The notes beneath the pieces are model-generated. The model was not told the origin of the DNA. It searched no databases and saw only the letters and a program-made list of their open reading frames with translations. From positions 124,001-188,000 of the forward strand of contig NZ_JACHYJ010000006.1 in NCBI RefSeq assembly GCF_014192745.1: a stretch of DNA of 64,000 nt, in the 5' to 3' direction. The DNA is from Luteimonas sp. RC10. GTDB taxonomy: Bacteria > Pseudomonadota > Gammaproteobacteria > Xanthomonadales > Xanthomonadaceae. Both the position numbers and the translations under genes were made by a program. Every line of letters starts with the position of its first letter. Positions within the stretch are counted from its first letter, which is position 1. Below, piece by piece: positions 8,352 through 18,917 of this stretch.

Positions 8352-10631
8352 ATGTTCAGCAAAGATCTCGAGTTCACGATCGGCCAGTGCTACAAGCGCG
8401 CCCGCGAGGCCCGCGACGAGTACATGACGGTCGAACATCTGCTGCTGGCCCTGCTCGAGAACCCATCGGCAGAGTCGGTGCTCAAGGCCACCGGTGCCGA
8501 CTTCGCCCGGCTGCGCGGCGATCTGGAACAGGCCATCCTGACGTCGGTGACCAAGCTCGCCGATGAGGACACCCGCGACACCCAGCCCACGCTGGGCTTC
8601 CAGCGGGTTCTCCAGCGCGCCGTCTACCACGTCCAGTCCTCCGGCAAGAAGGAGGTCACTGGCGCCAACGTGCTGGTGGCGATCTTCGGCGAGAAGGACT
8701 CGCACGCGGTCTACTACCTCAACCAGCAGGACGTGACCCGGCTGGATGTCGTCAACTATCTGTCGCACGGCATCGCCAAGACCGGCGGCGAGGAACCCGA
8801 GAGCGCGCACGAGGACGGCGCGGCGGGCGCAGGCGGCGAGGGCGAGGGCAAGGGCGACGCGCTCGCCGAGTTCGCCAGCGACCTCAATGCCGCCGCGCGC
8901 GAGGGGCGCATCGATCCGCTGGTGGGTCGGGCCGAGGAGGTCGAGCGCACGATCCAGGTGCTGTGCCGCCGCCGCAAGAACAACCCGCTTTACGTCGGCG
9001 AGGCCGGCGTGGGCAAGACCGCGATCGCCGAAGGCCTGGCCAAGCGCATCGTCGACGGCGAGGTGCCCGAGGTGCTGAGCGAGGCGACGATCTATTCGCT
9101 CGACCTCGGCGCGCTGGTCGCCGGCACCAAGTACCGCGGCGATTTCGAGAAGCGCCTGAAGGCGGTGCTCTCGGCGATCAAGAAGCATCCCGGCGCGATT
9201 CTGTTCATCGACGAGATCCACACCATCATCGGCGCCGGTTCGGCGTCGGGCGGCACGATGGACGCGTCGAACCTGATCAAGCCGGCGCTGTCGTCGGGCG
9301 ATCTGCGCTGCATCGGCTCGACGACGTTCCAGGAATACCGCGGCATCTTCGAAAAAGACCGCGCGCTCGCCCGGCGCTTCCAGAAGATCGACATCGTCGA
9401 GCCGACGGTCGGCGAGGCCTACCAGATCCTGCTGGGCCTCAAGCCCAAGTACGAGGCCCATCACGACGTGACCTACGCCGACGACGCTTTGCAGGCGGCG
9501 GTGGACCTGTCGGTCAAGCACATCGCCGACCGGCTGCTGCCCGACAAGGCGATCGACGTGATCGACGAGGCCGGCGCCCGCCAGCGGCTGCTGCCCGAAG
9601 GCGTGCGCAAGGCGCTGATCGATGTCGAAGAGGTCGAGACGATCGTCGCCAAGATGGCGCGCATCCCGGCCAAGCAGGTCAGCGCGACCGACAAGGACGT
9701 GCTCGAGCACCTCGAGCGCAACCTGAAGATGGTGATCTTCGGCCAGGATCCGGCGATCGAGACGCTGACGTCCGCGATCAAGCTGGCCCGTTCGGGCCTG
9801 GGCGATCCCGACAAGCCGATCGGCAATTTCCTGTTCGCCGGCCCCACCGGCGTCGGCAAGACCGAGGTCACGCGGCAGCTGGCGCTGCAGCTGGGCATCG
9901 AGCTGGTGCGCTTCGATATGTCCGAGTACATGGAGGCGCATTCGATCAGCCGCCTGATCGGCGCCCCCCCGGGCTACGTCGGCTTCGACCAGGGCGGGTT
10001 GCTGACCGAGAAGATCGTCAAGACGCCGCACTGCGTGCTGCTGCTCGACGAGGTCGAGAAGGCGCATCCGGACATCTTCAACATCCTGCTGCAGGTCATG
10101 GACCGCGGCGTGCTGACCGACACCAACGGCCGCGAGGCGAATTTCCGCAACGTGATCGTGGTGATGACCACCAACGCCGGGGCCACCCAGGCTTCGCGCC
10201 GGTCGATCGGTTTCATGCGCCAGGACCACAGCAGCGATGCGATGGAAGTGATCCGCAAGAGCTTCTCGCCGGAGTTCCGCAATCGGCTCGATGCGATCGT
10301 GCAGTTCCAGTCGTTGGGCCTGGACCACATCCTGCGCGTGGTCGACAAGTTCATGATCGAGCTGGAGAGCCAACTGCACGAGAAGGACGTCACGCTCAGT
10401 GCCACGCCGGCTGCGCGCGACTGGCTGGCCCAGCACGGGTTCGATCCGCAGATGGGCGCGCGCCCGATGTCGCGGGTGATCCAGGACAAGATCAAGCGGC
10501 GCCTGGCCGACGAATTGCTGTTCGGCAAGCTGATGGGCGGTGGCCGCGTGGTGGTGGATGTCGAGGACGGCGAGCTGACGGTGCAGACCTTCGCCGAGCC
10601 CGAGCGCCTGCTGACCGCGACCGTGGAGTAA
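8352..10631 (+). CDS. clpA: ATP-dependent Clp protease ATP-binding subunit ClpA
   Basis: A 759-residue AAA+ unfoldase that feeds ClpP. It has an N-terminal double Clp_N domain (residues 1-150), an acidic/Gly-rich linker (about 155-175), and two AAA modules with Walker A GEAGVGKTA (about 215) and GPTGVGKTE (about 496) and Walker B FIDEIH and LLLDEVE. GYVGFDQGG is the D2 pore loop. A good Shine-Dalgarno (GGAGGC) precedes ATG 8352. ClpP is not in the window. Length matches the family. Confidence 0.97.
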   Translation: MFSKDLEFTIGQCYKRAREARDEYMTVEHLLLALLENPSAESVLKATGADFARLRGDLEQAILTSVTKLADEDTRDTQPTLGFQRVLQRAVYHVQSSGKKEVTGANVLVAIFGEKDSHAVYYLNQQDVTRLDVVNYLSHGIAKTGGEEPESAHEDGAAGAGGEGEGKGDALAEFASDLNAAAREGRIDPLVGRAEEVERTIQVLCRRRKNNPLYVGEAGVGKTAIAEGLAKRIVDGEVPEVLSEATIYSLDLGALVAGTKYRGDFEKRLKAVLSAIKKHPGAILFIDEIHTIIGAGSASGGTMDASNLIKPALSSGDLRCIGSTTFQEYRGIFEKDRALARRFQKIDIVEPTVGEAYQILLGLKPKYEAHHDVTYADDALQAAVDLSVKHIADRLLPDKAIDVIDEAGARQRLLPEGVRKALIDVEEVETIVAKMARIPAKQVSATDKDVLEHLERNLKMVIFGQDPAIETLTSAIKLARSGLGDPDKPIGNFLFAGPTGVGKTEVTRQLALQLGIELVRFDMSEYMEAHSISRLIGAPPGYVGFDQGGLLTEKIVKTPHCVLLLDEVEKAHPDIFNILLQVMDRGVLTDTNGREANFRNVIVVMTTNAGATQASRRSIGFMRQDHSSDAMEVIRKSFSPEFRNRLDAIVQFQSLGLDHILRVVDKFMIELESQLHEKDVTLSATPAARDWLAQHGFDPQMGARPMSRVIQDKIKRRLADELLFGKLMGGGRVVVDVEDGELTVQTFAEPERLLTATVE

Positions 10632-10673
10632 GGCGCGTGTCGACCCGGTTCGCCGGGTGGCGCGCGCAACGCG

Positions 10674-10698
10674 AAAAGGCAGCCGTTGGCTGCCTTTT
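10674..10698. terminator. Bidirectional Rho-independent terminator between clpA and infA
   Basis: An 11-bp perfect stem (AAAAGGCAGCC with GGCTGCCTTTT) around a GTT loop. The A and T runs at either end serve both convergent genes. Confidence 0.85.
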
Positions 10699-10724
10699 CG
10701 TCGTCCAGCGACAGAGCGTGTCGC

Positions 10725-10943
10725 TTACTTCATGCGGTAGGTGATGCGACCCTTGGTGAGGTCGTAGGGCGTCATCTCGACCTTGACCCGGTCGCCGGTC
10801 AGGATGCGGATGTAGTTCTTGCGCATGCGTCCGGAGATATGCGCAATGATTTCGTGGCCGTTCTCAAGCTTGACGCGGAACATGGTGTTCGGGAGCGTCT
10901 CGGAGACCGAGCCTTCGAATTCGATGACGTCGTCTTTCGCCAT
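10725..10943 (-). CDS. infA: Translation initiation factor IF-1
   Basis: A 72-residue OB-fold protein that occupies the ribosomal A site during initiation. The whole chain is diagnostic: [13 protein letters not shown], the core [20 protein letters not shown], and the end [12 protein letters not shown]. The start is ATG 10943; upstream in-frame sequence is unrelated. It is placed next to aat, as in many gammaproteobacteria, but a 359-bp gap with its own promoter separates the two, so it is probably transcribed alone. Confidence 0.97.
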   Translation of the reverse strand: MAKDDVIEFEGSVSETLPNTMFRVKLENGHEIIAHISGRMRKNYIRILTGDRVKVEMTPYDLTKGRITYRMK

Positions 10944-11000
10944 TCGTGTTGGGTACTCGTCGTTAGGGAGCCGCGCTGAAGCCGCGCCGGCAAAGTCGGG

Positions 11001-11030
11001 TATTGTGGCACGGCCGGCGCGCTGATGCAA
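11001..11030 (-). promoter_or_regulatory. Candidate sigma-70 promoter for infA
   Basis: On the minus strand TTGCAT (11025-11030) and ACAATA (11001-11006) are separated by 18 bp and lie about 60 bp upstream of the infA start. The fit to consensus is moderate. Confidence 0.45.
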
Positions 11031-11084
11031 AAGGCTGCGTTTCCGTTCGGAATCTTCTTGCTGCTTGATCGAAGCGCTCGGCTT

Positions 11085-11191
11085 CGGACACTGCATCGCG
11101 CCGGCCGGGGACTGCTTACCGGCTCGGTCAGCCATCCTGGCTGACTCGCCGTCGCGGGCCATCCTTGGCCCGCTATCGCAGTCCCCGACCA
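11085..11191. repeat. Structured palindromic element (three stems) in the infA-aat gap
   Basis: The 359-bp gap between infA and aat holds no gene. Inside it a 9-bp outer stem (GGGGACTGC at 11107-11115 with GCAGTCCCC at 11178-11186) encloses two hairpins: GTCAGCC/GGCTGAC (11127-11145) and GCGGGCC/GGCCCGC (11154-11173). Both loops sit in a CATCCTGG-like core. The layout, a CATCC hairpin then ACTCG then a CCATCC-TGG hairpin, is also seen in the repeats at 54.4 and 55.0 kb, so this looks like a divergent member of a dispersed intergenic family. Confidence 0.6.
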
Positions 11192-11302
11192 GCACGACGC
11201 ACGGAAGGCTGCAGGATCGTGACTTCTTTGTGCCAGCGCTTCGCTTTTCCGGGAAAGCTTCTGAAGGCCGCCGGGCCCGTTGGCGGCCGTGCCCTCGTCA
11301 AG

Positions 11303-12037
11303 TCAGGCGAACGTCGCGGCAGGCTGGACGCCGAACGCCTGCGTCCAGGCCCCGGCGACCGGTGGCGGCTGTTCGACCAGGGCGGCGATCGCCTCGGCGA
11401 ACCGAGGTCTGGGCCATTGGGTCGCGCCCAGTGACTCGAGGTGTGGATTGCCGACCTGGGCATCGATCAGTGGCATCTGCCAGTCATGGAGCTGTCGGGC
11501 GAGGGCGCCGAGGGCCAGCTTGGAGCCGCCCGAGGCGCGGCTGAACATGCTCTCGCCGAAGAACATCCGGCCGATCGCGACCCCGTAGATGCCGCCGACC
11601 AGCCGGTCGCCGTCGAAGACCTCGATGCTGTGGGCCAGGCCTGCGCGGTGCAGCGCGGCGTAGGCCGCCTGCATGGCGTCGGTGATCCAGGTGCCGTCCT
11701 GGCCAGGGCGTGGGGCTGAGGCGCAGGCCGCGACGACGGCCTCGAATGCGGTATCGGCGCGGACCTGCCAGTCGCTGCGCCGCAGCTGGCGCACGAAGCG
11801 CCGCGGCAGGGTGAACGTCGCGGTCTCGAACACCGTGCGCGGGTCGGGCGACCACCACAGGATCGGCTGGCCCTGGGAGTACCACGGAAAGATGCCTTGT
11901 CGGTACGCATTGGCCAGCCGGGTCACCGACAGGTCGCCGCCGAACGCCAGCAGACCGTCCGGGCGACGCAGGGCCGAGGCCACCGGCGGAAACGGCGCCA
12001 GCGGGTCGTCGTCCAGCTGCGGCAGGTGCAGGCTCAG
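11303..12037 (-). CDS. aat: Leucyl/phenylalanyl-tRNA--protein transferase
   Basis: About 244 residues; it transfers Leu or Phe to N-terminal Arg/Lys of proteins, making ClpS/ClpA N-end-rule substrates (both partners are encoded 3 kb away). Family motifs are LLAFGGDLSVTRLANAYRQG, then IFPWY, WWSPDPR, GGIYGVAIGRMFFGESMF and FIDAQ-like LIDAQVGNPHLESLGA. The start is unclear: no ATG, GTG or TTG lies in frame near the expected N-terminus, and the nearest upstream candidates would add over 100 unrelated residues. CTG 12037, overlapping the upstream stop, gives the usual length and is used here. Confidence 0.9.
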   Translation of the reverse strand: MSLHLPQLDDDPLAPFPPVASALRRPDGLLAFGGDLSVTRLANAYRQGIFPWYSQGQPILWWSPDPRTVFETATFTLPRRFVRQLRRSDWQVRADTAFEAVVAACASAPRPGQDGTWITDAMQAAYAALHRAGLAHSIEVFDGDRLVGGIYGVAIGRMFFGESMFSRASGGSKLALGALARQLHDWQMPLIDAQVGNPHLESLGATQWPRPRFAEAIAALVEQPPPVAGAWTQAFGVQPAATFA

Positions 12038-13167
12038 CGCAGCGCGTCCGCGCGGAAGGGGCCAGTCGCACCCAGCGAGGCAGCGTAGCCGCGGATCGCC
12101 TCGGCTTCCTGCGCGCACCAGTCGCGCAGCGCCTCGCGGAAGCGCGGGTCGGCGATCCAGTGGCGGCTGTGCACGACCGTCGGCAGGAAGCCGCGCGCGA
12201 GCTTGTGTTCGCCCTGCGCGCCGGGCTCGAAGCGGGCCAGGCCCTCGCGCAGGCAGTAGGCGATGCCCTGGTAGTAACAGGTCTCGAAGTGCAGGCCGGG
12301 CAGGGCGATGCTCGCCCCCCAGTAGCGGCCGTACAGTGTATCGCCGCCGCGCAGGCACAGCGCGCCGGCGACCGGCACGCCGGCCAGCTCCGCGAACACC
12401 AGCACCAGTTGCCGCGGCATCGTGCGCGCCAGGTGGCGCAGGAAGTCCAGCGTCAGCGCCGGCGAGTTGCCGTACTCGGCGAAGGTCTGCAGGTAGAAAC
12501 CGTGCATCGTCGCCAGGTCGTCGTCACGGGCCTCATCGCCGTGCAGCACCCGGAAGGTGACGCCGGCGCGCGCGACCTTGGCGCGTTCCTGGCGAACGTT
12601 CTTGCGGTGCTTGTGGTCCATCGCGCCAAGATAATCGTCGAACGTTGCCCAATCGCCAGGGTTGCGCCAGTGATACTGCACGTCGATCCGCGGCAGCCAG
12701 TTATCGTCGAAGGTGCTGGCCTCGGCGTCGGTATGGAAGTTCACGTGCGCCGACGACAGTTGCGCAGCGTCGATCTGGTCGCGCATCGCGGCGAGCAGCG
12801 CGGCCTTCGCCGCAGGGGTGCGCGCCAGCAACCGGGGCCCGGTCACCGGCGAGTAGGGCACCGCGCACAGCAGCTTGGGGAAGTAGTCCAGGCCGTGGCG
12901 GGCATAGGCGTGCGCCCAGGCGTGGTCGAAGACGAACTCGCCGTGGGAGTTGGCCTTCAGATAGGCCGGCGCCGCCGCGACGAGCCGGCCGTCGTCCCAC
13001 AGAGTCAGGTGATGCGGGGTCCAGCCCCAGTCCTCGCGCAGGCAGCCTTCCGATTCCAGGCCCGCGAGGAAGGCATGCGAGACGAAGGGATTGCCGTCGT
13101 CCGACAGCGCATCCCAATCCTCTGCGGTGATCGCATCGAGGCGGTGAACGATGCGCAGCGTGCTCAC
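12034..13167 (-). CDS. GNAT/FemAB-like family protein (COG3146, DUF482)
   Basis: A 377-residue protein of the peptidogalycan biosynthesis / GNAT-like family often found beside aat in proteobacteria. Typical features are the N-terminal NPFVSHAFLAGLE, ADPRIDVQYHW-like sequence before a FDDYLGAMDHKHRKNVRQER segment, and a C-terminal LPTVVHSRHWIADPRF. The fold implies acyl or aminoacyl transfer, but no substrate is established for the family. It starts at ATG 13167, overlapping the DUF2254 stop (ATGA), and its own stop overlaps the aat start region, so the three genes form one operon. Confidence 0.75.
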   Translation of the reverse strand: MSTLRIVHRLDAITAEDWDALSDDGNPFVSHAFLAGLESEGCLREDWGWTPHHLTLWDDGRLVAAAPAYLKANSHGEFVFDHAWAHAYARHGLDYFPKLLCAVPYSPVTGPRLLARTPAAKAALLAAMRDQIDAAQLSSAHVNFHTDAEASTFDDNWLPRIDVQYHWRNPGDWATFDDYLGAMDHKHRKNVRQERAKVARAGVTFRVLHGDEARDDDLATMHGFYLQTFAEYGNSPALTLDFLRHLARTMPRQLVLVFAELAGVPVAGALCLRGGDTLYGRYWGASIALPGLHFETCYYQGIAYCLREGLARFEPGAQGEHKLARGFLPTVVHSRHWIADPRFREALRDWCAQEAEAIRGYAASLGATGPFRADALR

Positions 13168-14417
13168 GCGCCCCAGACCTTCGCCGCCGCGTCCCGTAGC
13201 GCCGCGCGGTCGCCCTCGAAAGCCATCGCATCGAGGGCGCGGGCCAGTGCCTGCGCCGCCTGCCGGCGCGCCGCGGTGGCGAACGCCTGGTTGCCGGTCG
13301 CCGCGATCGCCGCCAGGCCTTTCTGCAGGCGGATGCCGACTTCCAATAGGCCCGCGCCATCACGAGCCAGCAGCGGAAACACATCCTCGAAGACATCGTC
13401 GATCGCGATCGATGGCACGAACACGCGCGCATGGTGCAGGCCGTCGCCGGCCGTGTCCGCGGTCGCCCATTCGCAAAGCAGCCGGGTGGCCGTGCCGACG
13501 ACGTCGATCGCGGTGCCGCTGTCGTTGGTCGCCGGCGACAGCGCGCGGCTGCCGATCTCGGTCAGCACCACCAGGCCATAGCGCGGATCTTGGTCGAAGT
13601 TGCGCTCATCGCCGATCGTGAAGGCCTCGCGCAGGGCCTCGAGCGTCTCGTCGTCCGGCCGCGCGCCCTCCACGACCAGCAGCGGCCGGCCGGGGGCTGC
13701 GAATGCACCCGAGCGCGACAGCACGTGCACCACGCATGTCCGGTCGGCGGCGATCTGCACCAGTCGTGCCACATCGACGTGCTCGACGTAGCCGACGCGG
13801 TCGGCCTCCACTGGATGGCCGCCGTCGGGCGCGCCCATGCCGGGTGCACCACCCAGGTGAGGCGCGCGTAGGTGTGCCTGGATCGCGCGGCGTGTCGCGG
13901 CCTCGACCAGGTTGATCGTCGCGCCCAGCCGTCCGAAGCTCGACAGCTGCTCGATCCAGCGCAGCAGCGTCAGCGTGATCAGCACGATCACCAGCACGGT
14001 CGCGGCGAACAGCACCACGCGTCCGCTGTCGCCGTACAGGCCGGTGCTCAGCGCGATCAGGCCGACCACCGAGAACAGGAACGCACCGATGAACGTCGCC
14101 AGCGCGCTCTGCGCCGCACTGTCGGCGATCAGCAGGCGGGTCGCCCGCGGGGTCGCGCCGGTCGAGGCCGAACTGTAGGCCGAGACCATCGTCGACAGCG
14201 AAAACGTGGTGACCGCGAGCATCGAAGCGGCCAGGATGCTGAGCAGGTTGCCGACCGAGTCGGCACCTATCCGGCCGGCCAGCGACTCCGGGATCCAGGT
14301 CTTGACCAGCGCGCCGACCAGCGCGGTGACCACGCCGAGCGCGCAGTACACGGTTGCGCGCACCCACATGCGCCGGCCGTGCCGGCGCGCGAACAGGCGC
14401 AGTTTTTCGAAGGTCAT
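13164..14417 (-). CDS. DUF2254 family inner-membrane protein
   Basis: A 417-residue protein. Four N-terminal transmembrane segments are visible (about residues 18-40, 55-85, 105-128, 133-155), with the family motifs SLSTMVSAYSSASTGATPRA and LIADSAAQSALATFIGAF. A soluble C-terminal half carries RVGYVEHVDVARL and the conserved LTEIGSRALSPATNDSGTA. Function is unknown; the family occurs widely in proteobacterial inner membranes. First gene of the DUF2254-GNAT-aat cluster. Confidence 0.85.
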   Translation of the reverse strand: MTFEKLRLFARRHGRRMWVRATVYCALGVVTALVGALVKTWIPESLAGRIGADSVGNLLSILAASMLAVTTFSLSTMVSAYSSASTGATPRATRLLIADSAAQSALATFIGAFLFSVVGLIALSTGLYGDSGRVVLFAATVLVIVLITLTLLRWIEQLSSFGRLGATINLVEAATRRAIQAHLRAPHLGGAPGMGAPDGGHPVEADRVGYVEHVDVARLVQIAADRTCVVHVLSRSGAFAAPGRPLLVVEGARPDDETLEALREAFTIGDERNFDQDPRYGLVVLTEIGSRALSPATNDSGTAIDVVGTATRLLCEWATADTAGDGLHHARVFVPSIAIDDVFEDVFPLLARDGAGLLEVGIRLQKGLAAIAATGNQAFATAARRQAAQALARALDAMAFEGDRAALRDAAAKVWGA

Positions 14418-14468
14418 GGCAGGCGGCCGGCCGCCTCGGGCGCGGCCACCTGCGCGACCCAGCCGCGA

Positions 14469-15668
<1,200 letters not shown>

Positions 15669-15685
15669 TCAGGTAATTACCCACG

Positions 15686-18064
15686 GTGGCACGTCCGCTC
15701 TCAGATCGCGTCAAGCGCGCCCGCGGCGCCGAAACGGCCACCGCGAAGGCGACGGCCGCCGCTGCGCCCAATCCGCGGCGCCAGCGCCTGCTGCGCGACA
15801 TCGCCCTGATCGTCACTGCGCCGCTGTTGCTGTACCTGCTGGCGTGCCTGGTCACCTACTCGCACACCGATCCGAGCTGGTCGACCCAGGGCGGGGTGGT
15901 GGCGACCGAGATCCACAACGTCGGCGGACCGGTCGGCGCCTGGACGGCCGACATCCTGCTGCAGTTGTGCGGGCTGATGGCCTACCTGCTGCCGCCGATC
16001 CTCGGTGCCGTCGCCTGGATCGCGCTGTTCGGCATGGACGCAGGCAGCGAAGGCCGTGCCGACTTCGGCCCCGCGCTGCGGCTGGTCGGCATTGTCGGCT
16101 TCCTGATCTCAGCTGCGGGCCTGCTGGCGCTGCGGTTCGATGTGCTCGCCGGTTACCCCGCTGGCGGCGGTGGCATCCTCGGGCGGCTGGTCGGGCGCTC
16201 GCTGTCGGGCGCCTTCGGCCAGGTCGGCGGCAACCTGTTCCTGATCGCGCTGTTCCTGGTGTCGGTGACGCTGGCGACCGGTCTGTCGTGGTTCGCGCTG
16301 ATGGACCGCATCGGCGGCTGGATCCTGAAGTTGCCGCCGCTGCTGCGCCGGAGCAGCAAGCAGGCCACCGAGTGGAAGGCCGCGCGCGAGCATCGCGAGG
16401 AGCGCACCGAGGCGCGCAAGATCGAGACCGAACTGCGGGCCAAGCGCGCGCCGGTCAAGATCGAAGCGCCGGTGGTTCCGCCGGTGGTCGAGAAAAGCGA
16501 GCGCGCCAAGCGCGAGCAGCAGATCCCGATGTTCCACGGCGTCAATGCCGACGGCTCGGACGTGCCGCCGCTGTCGCTGCTCGATCCGCCCAAGCCCCAG
16601 CCCAGCGGTTACGACGAGGCGACGCTCGATACGCTGTCGCGGCAGATCGAGTTCAAGCTCAAGGACTTCCGTATCGACGTCGAGGTCAAGGAGGCCCAGC
16701 CGGGCCCGGTGATCACGCGCTTCGAGATGGAGCCCGCGCCGGGCGTCAAGGTCAGCCAGATCAGTTCGCTCGACAAGGACATCGCCCGCGGCCTGTCGGT
16801 CAAGGCCGTGCGCGTGGTCGACGTGATTCCCGGCAAGTCGGTGATCGGCCTGGAGATCCCCAACGTGCGCCGGGAGATGATCTATCTCACCGAACTGCTC
16901 GACTCCAAGGAATACGACAAATCGGCCAGCCCGTTGACGCTGGCGCTGGGCAAGGGCATCAGTGGCAATCCGGTCGTTGCCGACCTGGCGCGCATGCCAC
17001 ACCTGCTGGTCGCCGGTACCACCGGCTCGGGCAAGTCGGTCGCGGTCAATTCGATGGTGCTCAGCCTGCTGTTCAAGGCCTCGCCCAAAGACCTCCGGAT
17101 GCTGATGATCGACCCGAAGATGCTCGAGCTGAGCGTCTACGAGGGCATCCCGCACCTGCTCGCACCGGTCGTCACCGACATGAAGGAGGCCGCCAACGGC
17201 CTGCGCTGGTGCGTGGCCGAGATGGAGCGCCGCTACAAGCTGATGAGCGCCGTGGGCGTGCGCAACCTCGCGGGCTTCAACAAGAAGGTCAAGGACGCAC
17301 AGGACGCCGGCCAGCCGCTGTCCGACCCGCTGTTCCGGCCCAACCCCGAGAGCGGGGAGGTCGCCGATTTGCTCGAGCCGCTGCCCTACATCGTCATCTT
17401 CATCGACGAATTCGCCGACATGATGATGATTGTCGGCAAGAAGGTCGAAGAACTCATCGCGCGTCTGGCGCAGAAGGCCCGCGCCGCCGGCATCCACCTG
17501 ATCCTGGCCACGCAGCGGCCGTCGGTGGACGTCATCACCGGCCTGATCAAGGCCAACATCCCGACCCGCATCGCCTTCCAGGTCAGCTCCAAGATCGACT
17601 CGCGCACGATCCTCGATCAGTCCGGCGCCGAGACCCTGCTCGGCAACGGCGACATGCTCTACCTGCCGCCGGGCACGGCGATGCCCGAGCGCGTGCACGG
17701 CGCCTTCGTCTCCGACGATGAGGTGCACCGCGTCGTCGAGCACCTCAAGCAGAGTGGCAAGGCCGAGTACATCGAAGGCGTGCTCGACGAGGTGCAGACG
17801 ATGGGCGACGGCACCGTGGTCGGCGCGACCGGTCTGCCGGAAGCCAGCGGTGGTGGCGGCGACGAGAGCGACCCGCTGTACGACGAGGCGGTCAAGATCG
17901 TCACCGAGACCCGACGCGCGTCGATCTCCGGCGTGCAGCGTCGGCTCAAGATCGGCTACAACCGCGCCGCGCGTCTGGTCGAGGCGATGGAGATGGCCGG
18001 CGTGGTCAGCCCGCCCGAACACAATGGCGACCGCAGCGTGCTCGCACCCCCGCCGCCGCGCTGA
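15686..18064 (+). CDS. ftsK: DNA translocase FtsK
   Basis: A 792-residue, membrane-anchored septal motor that pumps DNA to align dif sites and activates XerCD recombination. Four to five N-terminal transmembrane segments (residues 35-205), a charged linker (about 220-310, shorter than in Escherichia coli), the motor domain with Walker A GTTGSGKS (about 444) and Walker B FIDEFADM (about 570), and a C-terminal winged-helix gamma domain ([20 protein letters not shown]) that reads KOPS. The start is GTG 15686. A dif site used by a phage lies 13 kb downstream. Confidence 0.96.
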   Translation: MARPLSDRVKRARGAETATAKATAAAAPNPRRQRLLRDIALIVTAPLLLYLLACLVTYSHTDPSWSTQGGVVATEIHNVGGPVGAWTADILLQLCGLMAYLLPPILGAVAWIALFGMDAGSEGRADFGPALRLVGIVGFLISAAGLLALRFDVLAGYPAGGGGILGRLVGRSLSGAFGQVGGNLFLIALFLVSVTLATGLSWFALMDRIGGWILKLPPLLRRSSKQATEWKAAREHREERTEARKIETELRAKRAPVKIEAPVVPPVVEKSERAKREQQIPMFHGVNADGSDVPPLSLLDPPKPQPSGYDEATLDTLSRQIEFKLKDFRIDVEVKEAQPGPVITRFEMEPAPGVKVSQISSLDKDIARGLSVKAVRVVDVIPGKSVIGLEIPNVRREMIYLTELLDSKEYDKSASPLTLALGKGISGNPVVADLARMPHLLVAGTTGSGKSVAVNSMVLSLLFKASPKDLRMLMIDPKMLELSVYEGIPHLLAPVVTDMKEAANGLRWCVAEMERRYKLMSAVGVRNLAGFNKKVKDAQDAGQPLSDPLFRPNPESGEVADLLEPLPYIVIFIDEFADMMMIVGKKVEELIARLAQKARAAGIHLILATQRPSVDVITGLIKANIPTRIAFQVSSKIDSRTILDQSGAETLLGNGDMLYLPPGTAMPERVHGAFVSDDEVHRVVEHLKQSGKAEYIEGVLDEVQTMGDGTVVGATGLPEASGGGGDESDPLYDEAVKIVTETRRASISGVQRRLKIGYNRAARLVEAMEMAGVVSPPEHNGDRSVLAPPPPR

Positions 18065-18173
18065 CGGCTGAACCGCCGATCCGCCGTATGCGCCTGATGC
18101 GCGCGTGTCGGCATCGCATTCAGGCAACGATTCGCACACTCATCGCCACGATTCGATCACCCGAGGTCCAAGG

Positions 18174-18818
18174 ATGCGTCCGATCTTCCGTCATTCCCGC
18201 TGGCTCGTCGCCGCGTCCGTGCTGGTCGCAGCAGGGCTGGCCCAGGCCGCCGACGCACGCGCCCAGCTCGACACGTTCACCCGCGGCCTCAAGGGGCTGG
18301 AGGGGCAGTTCACGCAGCAGGTCAGCGACGGCAATGGCCGCGTCAAGGAAAGCGCGAGCGGCACCGTGGCGCTGTCGGCGCCGCGCCTGTTCCGCTGGGA
18401 GTACGTCAAGCCGTACCCGCAGCTGATCGTCGCAGACGGCAGGACCGTCTGGGTCTACGACCCCGACCTGCAGCAGGTCACGCGCCGTTCCCAGGGCAGC
18501 GAGGAACAGGACAGCCCGCTGGCGGCGCTGATCGACCCGTCGCGGCTCGACCGCGACTTCGTCGTCGAACCGGCGGGCGAGCGTGGCGGTCTGTCGTGGC
18601 TGGAACTGCGGCCCAAGCAGGCCGAGGGCGCCGCGTTCGAGAATGCGCGGCTGGGCTTCGGCAACGATGGCGGCCTGGCACGGATGGAGATCCTCGACAG
18701 CCTCGGTCAGCGCACGACCATCGGCTTCAGCGGCTGGAAGCGCAATCCCACGTTCGCCGCCTCGACCTTCCGCTACACGCCGCCGGCCGGCGTCGATGTG
18801 GTGGGCGGCGACGAATAG
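18174..18818 (+). CDS. lolA: Outer-membrane lipoprotein carrier protein LolA
   Basis: A 214-residue periplasmic chaperone that carries lipoproteins from LolCDE to LolB. The signal peptide (residues 1-23) ends in LAQA. The LolA core follows: GLKGLEGQFTQQV, APRLFRWEYVKPYPQLIVADG, VWVYDPDLQQVT, and the C-terminal NPTFAASTFRYTPPAGVDVV. ATG 18174 follows a purine-rich AAGG. The gene lies between ftsK and rarA in the conserved ftsK-lolA-rarA order. Confidence 0.95.
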   Translation: MRPIFRHSRWLVAASVLVAAGLAQAADARAQLDTFTRGLKGLEGQFTQQVSDGNGRVKESASGTVALSAPRLFRWEYVKPYPQLIVADGRTVWVYDPDLQQVTRRSQGSEEQDSPLAALIDPSRLDRDFVVEPAGERGGLSWLELRPKQAEGAAFENARLGFGNDGGLARMEILDSLGQRTTIGFSGWKRNPTFAASTFRYTPPAGVDVVGGDE

Positions 18819-18917
18819 TCCGCGCGGCCCCATCGGCTGATCGATGCCGCCGTCGCACGGGTTGCGACGGCGGCTTGCTATCGTGACGGCCCGTTTTCTG
18901 TCCCACGCCTCTGCCTC

